This document shows positions 61,078 through 64,000 of a stretch of 64,000 bases of DNA, one piece after another. Origin of the DNA: Gemmatimonas sp. UBA7669 (GTDB lineage Bacteria; Gemmatimonadota; Gemmatimonadetes; Gemmatimonadales; Gemmatimonadaceae); contig NZ_DLHL01000042.1 in assembly GCF_002483225.1 (NCBI RefSeq), positions 62,001 to 126,000 of the forward strand, written 5' to 3'. The notes beneath the pieces are model-generated. The model did not search any database, was not told the DNA's origin, and saw nothing but the letters and a program-made list of their open reading frames with translations. A program made the translations under genes and the position numbers. Each line of letters begins with the position of its first letter. Position 1 is the first letter of the stretch.

Positions 61078-61872
61078 ATGCCTGCACGCCCCACGCCACC
61101 CGCCGCGTCGGTCAAAGCGCCGCCGCCGCTCACCGAGCCCGTTGAGGATTACCTCAAGGCCATCTACGAACTGGAGACGCGCTCCGGTGCGGCTGCCACA
61201 TCCGACGTGGCGCAGGCGCTCCAGGTGGCGCCGGCCTCCGTCACCGGAATGATCCGCCGCCTCGCCACGCAGGGCCTGCTGGATCATGTCCCGTATCGCG
61301 GCGTGCAACTCACGGCACTCGGGCGTCGTGCGGCGCTTCGCACCATTCGGCGGCATCGCATTCTCGAGACGTATCTCACGCAGGTGCTGGGGTACGCCTG
61401 GGACCGCGTACACGACGAAGCCGAACGTTTGGAGCACGCCGCCAGCGACGATCTTATTGAGCGCATGTCGGCCGCACTCGGCCATCCCACGGCCGATCCG
61501 CACGGCGCGCCCATTCCCACCGCAGACGGCCGGGTGGATGAACGCATGCATCGCACCATTGCCGATCTGGCCGTGGGCGAGACCGTGCGCATGCTGCGCG
61601 TAAGTGACAAGGATCCGGAGCTGTTGCGCTATCTGGCCGGTATTGCCTTGCAGCCGGGCGTGGAAGTCACGCTGCTCAGTCGTGCGCCGTTCGACGGGCC
61701 GCTCACCTTGCGTGTGGGTGAGGGCGAACCCGTAGTGGGCAGCACGCTGGCGGCGCAGGTGCTCATTGAAGCTTTGCCCGCACCATCGGCGACGGCCGCT
61801 CCGGCTCGGTCGGATGACACGGGCAAGGCAACCGACACCAAGCCCCGCTCAGCGCGCAAGTCCGCGCGCTGA
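61078..61872 (+). CDS. mntR: DtxR/MntR-family metal-dependent repressor
   Basis: 264 aa. Winged HTH (EPVEDYLKAIYELETRSGAAATSDVAQALQVAPASVTGMIRRLATQGLLDH), then the dimerisation and metal-binding domain (HRILETYLTQVLGYAWDRVHDEAERLEHAASDDLIERM, with the usual Glu/His ligands). A C-terminal FeoA/SH3-like domain (TIADLAVGETVRMLRV) is followed by a basic Ala/Lys tail. It probably represses its own operon through the inverted repeat at 59206-59221. Mn versus Fe specificity is not decidable from sequence. Confidence 0.92.
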   Translation: MPARPTPPAASVKAPPPLTEPVEDYLKAIYELETRSGAAATSDVAQALQVAPASVTGMIRRLATQGLLDHVPYRGVQLTALGRRAALRTIRRHRILETYLTQVLGYAWDRVHDEAERLEHAASDDLIERMSAALGHPTADPHGAPIPTADGRVDERMHRTIADLAVGETVRMLRVSDKDPELLRYLAGIALQPGVEVTLLSRAPFDGPLTLRVGEGEPVVGSTLAAQVLIEALPAPSATAAPARSDDTGKATDTKPRSARKSAR

Positions 61873-61893
61873 GCAGAGCGAGCCGCTCATGGC

Positions 61894-62394
61894 TCAGCGT
61901 GCACGCGTGCTGACGTACTCGCGCGTGGCCGCAGACAGCTTGGCCGTCTTGAGCAGATAGCGCAGGCGTGATCCATCAGCGCGGGCTTGCGCACGCTGCC
62001 CCGCTTCTACGTTGAGCCACAGGGCATCGGCAAGCGCCATTGCTTCCGTGTCCGTGTCGCCGGCCTGCGACGCTTCGTCGGCCAGCTTGTTCATGACCAT
62101 GGCCGCTTCGCGCGTGTAGGACAGGGAATACAGCGAGTGAGCCAGACCGAACACGGCGTCCTTCGGCAGGCGACCCGCGTCGCGCTCGAGCGCCGCGGCA
62201 ATGACGAACTCGCGACGCGCGAGATCGAAGTCGCCAGCCTCGAGCGCCTTGCGCGCCTTGAGCATGTGTTCGTTGTCATCCGAGACGGTGTGACGCGTTT
62301 CGGCAATGGGAGCCGCCGGGCGCGCCACATCGACGGCGCGCAGCTGGGCGGGGGCGGTTACGACAAGGGCGGCGGCGAGCATGATGTTCAGCAT
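61894..62394 (-). CDS. Small exported TPR-like protein
   Basis: 166 aa from ATG 62394, with GAGGAG 8 nt upstream in the mRNA. Signal peptide to about residue 20 (VVTAPAQ). The mature part is helical (EHMLKARKALEAGDFDLARREFVIAAALERDAG), resembling two TPR units. No family is recognised. It is convergent with mntR (21 bp between stops) and divergent from glgB. Confidence 0.7.
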   Translation of the reverse strand: MLNIMLAAALVVTAPAQLRAVDVARPAAPIAETRHTVSDDNEHMLKARKALEAGDFDLARREFVIAAALERDAGRLPKDAVFGLAHSLYSLSYTREAAMVMNKLADEASQAGDTDTEAMALADALWLNVEAGQRAQARADGSRLRYLLKTAKLSAATREYVSTRAR

Positions 62395-62599
62395 GAGTCG
62401 ATCTCCTCGAGCAAGCCGTGGTGAAGACTGCAACAGGCCGGGCAACCGCGGGGCCTGTAGTCATTCGAACGGATCTTTCGTGTCCGGGTTTTACTGGCGG
62501 GTCCGCACGCCACCGGCTGTGACAAGGCGCCTGCCGCTTGCGCCCACGCGCACGGCAGACCGGTCCGTTCCGGGTAGCTCACTACTGAGTCGGCGACAA

Positions 62600-62616
62600 G
62601 TGTCTATCTTTGACAC
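62600..62616 (+). promoter_or_regulatory. Possible glgB -10 region with short inverted repeat
   Basis: TATCTT (62605-62610) lies 6 bp before ATG 62617 and between GTGTC (62600-62604) and GACAC (62612-62616). No convincing -35 is seen. If real, the transcript is leaderless. Confidence 0.35.
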
Positions 62617-64000
62617 ATGACACCGGACGCACGCGACGACGCCCCCCTCGAGCCGAGCGCCATCACGCCGCGCGCCATCACGCCGCGCGCCATCACGCCG
62701 CGCGCGCTCCATGACGCCAGCCGATACCGGCCTACGCTCGGCGCGGTCGACCTGCATCTCTTCAATGAGGGCCGCCATCTTCGCCTCTGGGAGAAGCTGG
62801 GCGCACATCCCTGTCGCGTCGACGGCGAACACGGTACCGCCTTTGCCGTGTGGGCGCCCAACGCCACCGACGTCAGCGTCATCGGCGACTTCAACGACTG
62901 GCGTGGCGGCGAGCATCGCCTGCGCCGGCTCGGTGGCAGCGGTGTGTTCGAGGGCTTCATTCCCGGCGTTGGCCCCGGCGCGCTCTACAAATACGAAATC
63001 GGTACACGCCGGGGTGATGTGCGCGTCAAGACCGATCCGTTTGCGGCCAAGATGGAGCAGGCTCCGGGCTTTGCTTCCATCGTGCAGGCACGCAGCGACT
63101 ACAGCTGGCAGGACGGCGCCTGGCTGGCGCAACGCGCCGATGCCGATCCGTTGCGCGAGCCCATGCTGGTGTACGAAGTCCATCTGGGCTCATGGATGCG
63201 GGACATGGACGGTCAGCCCCTCAGCTACCGTGACATCGCGCCCCGACTGGCGGAGCATGTGCGACGTCTGGGCTTCACGCATGTCGAACTGCTGCCGGTG
63301 CAGGAACATCCATTTGGCGGGTCATGGGGCTATCAGGTTGGCGGATACTATGCGCCCACCTCGCGCTACGGCTCGCCTGATGACTTCCGGTACTTCGTGG
63401 ACGTGTTGCATCAGGCGGGCATTGGCGTGCTGCTGGACTGGGTGCCGGCGCACTTCCCGCGTGATGACTGGGCGCTGCGACGCTTTGATGGCACGGCGTG
63501 TTACGAGCACGAAGATCCCCGTCTCGGCGACCACCCGGAGTGGGGCACCCACATCTTCAACTACGGCCGCCACGAGGTGCGTAATTTTCTCGTGGCCAAC
63601 GCGCTCTACTGGATCGAGATGTTTCACATCGACGGGCTGCGCGTGGATGCGGTCGCGTCCATGCTGTATCTCGACTACGGACGCGAAGCGGGACAGTGGG
63701 TGCGCAATCGTCTCGGCGGTCGGGAGAATCTCGAGGCCGTCGCCTTTCTGCGGCAGCTCAACCAGGCAGTGCACACCCTGCATCCGGGTGTGGTGATGAT
63801 TGCCGAGGAGAGTACGGCGTGGCCACACGTCACCGCACCGATTGCCGAGGGGGGGCTGGGCTTCACGCTCAAGTGGAACATGGGGTGGATGCACGACACC
63901 CTGGACTACTTCCGTGTCGATCCCTTCTTCCGCAAGGGCGCGCATGACAAGCTGACGTTCGCCATGATGTACGAGTACAGCGAACGTTTCGTGAATCCGC
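62617..64000 (+). CDS. glgB: 1,4-alpha-glucan branching enzyme, 3' end outside window
   Basis: 461 residues visible from ATG 62617. The N-terminal CBM48 (GTAFAVWAPNATDVSVIGDFNDW) precedes the GH13 barrel: YEVHLGSW, VELLPVQEHPFGGSWGYQVGGYYAPTSRYG, and the nucleophile Asp in GLRVDAVASMLYLDY. The acid Glu lies in MIAEESTAWP. It introduces alpha-1,6 branches into glycogen. An unusual N-terminal 30 residues carry three AITPR units coded by a 15-bp tandem repeat. The frame is open to the window end. Confidence 0.95.
   Translation, partial: MTPDARDDAPLEPSAITPRAITPRAITPRALHDASRYRPTLGAVDLHLFNEGRHLRLWEKLGAHPCRVDGEHGTAFAVWAPNATDVSVIGDFNDWRGGEHRLRRLGGSGVFEGFIPGVGPGALYKYEIGTRRGDVRVKTDPFAAKMEQAPGFASIVQARSDYSWQDGAWLAQRADADPLREPMLVYEVHLGSWMRDMDGQPLSYRDIAPRLAEHVRRLGFTHVELLPVQEHPFGGSWGYQVGGYYAPTSRYGSPDDFRYFVDVLHQAGIGVLLDWVPAHFPRDDWALRRFDGTACYEHEDPRLGDHPEWGTHIFNYGRHEVRNFLVANALYWIEMFHIDGLRVDAVASMLYLDYGREAGQWVRNRLGGRENLEAVAFLRQLNQAVHTLHPGVVMIAEESTAWPHVTAPIAEGGLGFTLKWNMGWMHDTLDYFRVDPFFRKGAHDKLTFAMMYEYSERFVNP
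62659..62703 (+). repeat. Three perfect 15-bp repeats coding AITPR
   Basis: GCCATCACGCCGCGC occurs at 62659, 62674 and 62689 without mismatch, within the N-terminal extension of glgB. Confidence 0.95.

Overview
The window is high-GC bacterial chromosome, densely packed with short overlaps, and I see no rRNA, tRNA, CRISPR array, insertion sequence or phage gene. The mix (Gram-negative outer-membrane and lipoprotein genes, a membrane-embedded Ser/Thr kinase, secreted S9 peptidase, DUF4097/DUF4397 proteins, an ImuA-ImuB-DnaE2 mutasome, an Nramp-USP-DtxR operon) fits Gemmatimonadota, probably a Gemmatimonas relative. That assignment is inference from gene content.

Layout. 1-5.2 kb: a secreted alpha/beta hydrolase (cut by the window edge), a Tat-type class V aminotransferase, a DUF4412-like protein, a DUF547 protein lacking its usual cysteines, and small membrane or hypothetical genes. 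5.2-12.6 kb: a HerA-like ATPase with a lipoprotein partner, a Ser/Thr kinase, a cold-shock protein with a long leader, a DUF2721 protein and a cysteine-rich YkgJ-like protein. 12.6-17.6 kb: an S9 peptidase, a TerB/DUF697-like protein, a YidB family protein and a DUF4397 lipoprotein. 18.1-22.5 kb: a signalling cassette of LuxR-type response regulator, small helical protein, two-domain KaiC-like ATPase and PAS histidine kinase with a degenerate receiver. 22.5-25.8 kb: a less GC-rich accessory stretch holding an internally deleted yidB copy, carboxypeptidase-regulatory-like secreted proteins and a tandemly duplicated lipoprotein cassette. 25.8-38.5 kb: dnaE2, then a Ca/Na exchanger, universal stress protein and P-type ATPase operon, then imuB, imuA and a radical SAM (SplB-like) gene. 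38.5-42.2 kb: pterin dehydratase and an ECF sigma / anti-sigma / two DUF4097 gene operon. 42.3-48.8 kb: a large N6 DNA methylase, an SNF2-type helicase and a HAD phosphatase in one array. 48.9-54.8 kb: a chromate transporter, then overlapping D-amino acid transaminase, LD-carboxypeptidase, rhodanese, Nudix and gamma-glutamyltransferase genes. 54.9-64 kb: an LAL-type regulator behind an outer-membrane protein, mntH-usp-mntR, a small exported protein and the start of glgB.

The strongest new signal is a shared operator. The direct repeat TTCGG-N6-TTCGG (11-bp period) lies inside the -35/-10 spacer of three separate promoters: dnaE2, imuA(-imuB) and the radical SAM gene. This looks like the SOS/LexA-type box of this lineage and places the SplB-like enzyme in the same DNA-damage regulon as the mutasome. 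Second-tier candidates are the methylase-helicase module, the KaiC-like signalling cassette, and the duplicated lipoprotein cassettes next to a decayed yidB copy. GC-rich near-perfect hairpins mark most convergent gene ends. Several -10 boxes sit directly against start codons, suggesting leaderless transcripts.
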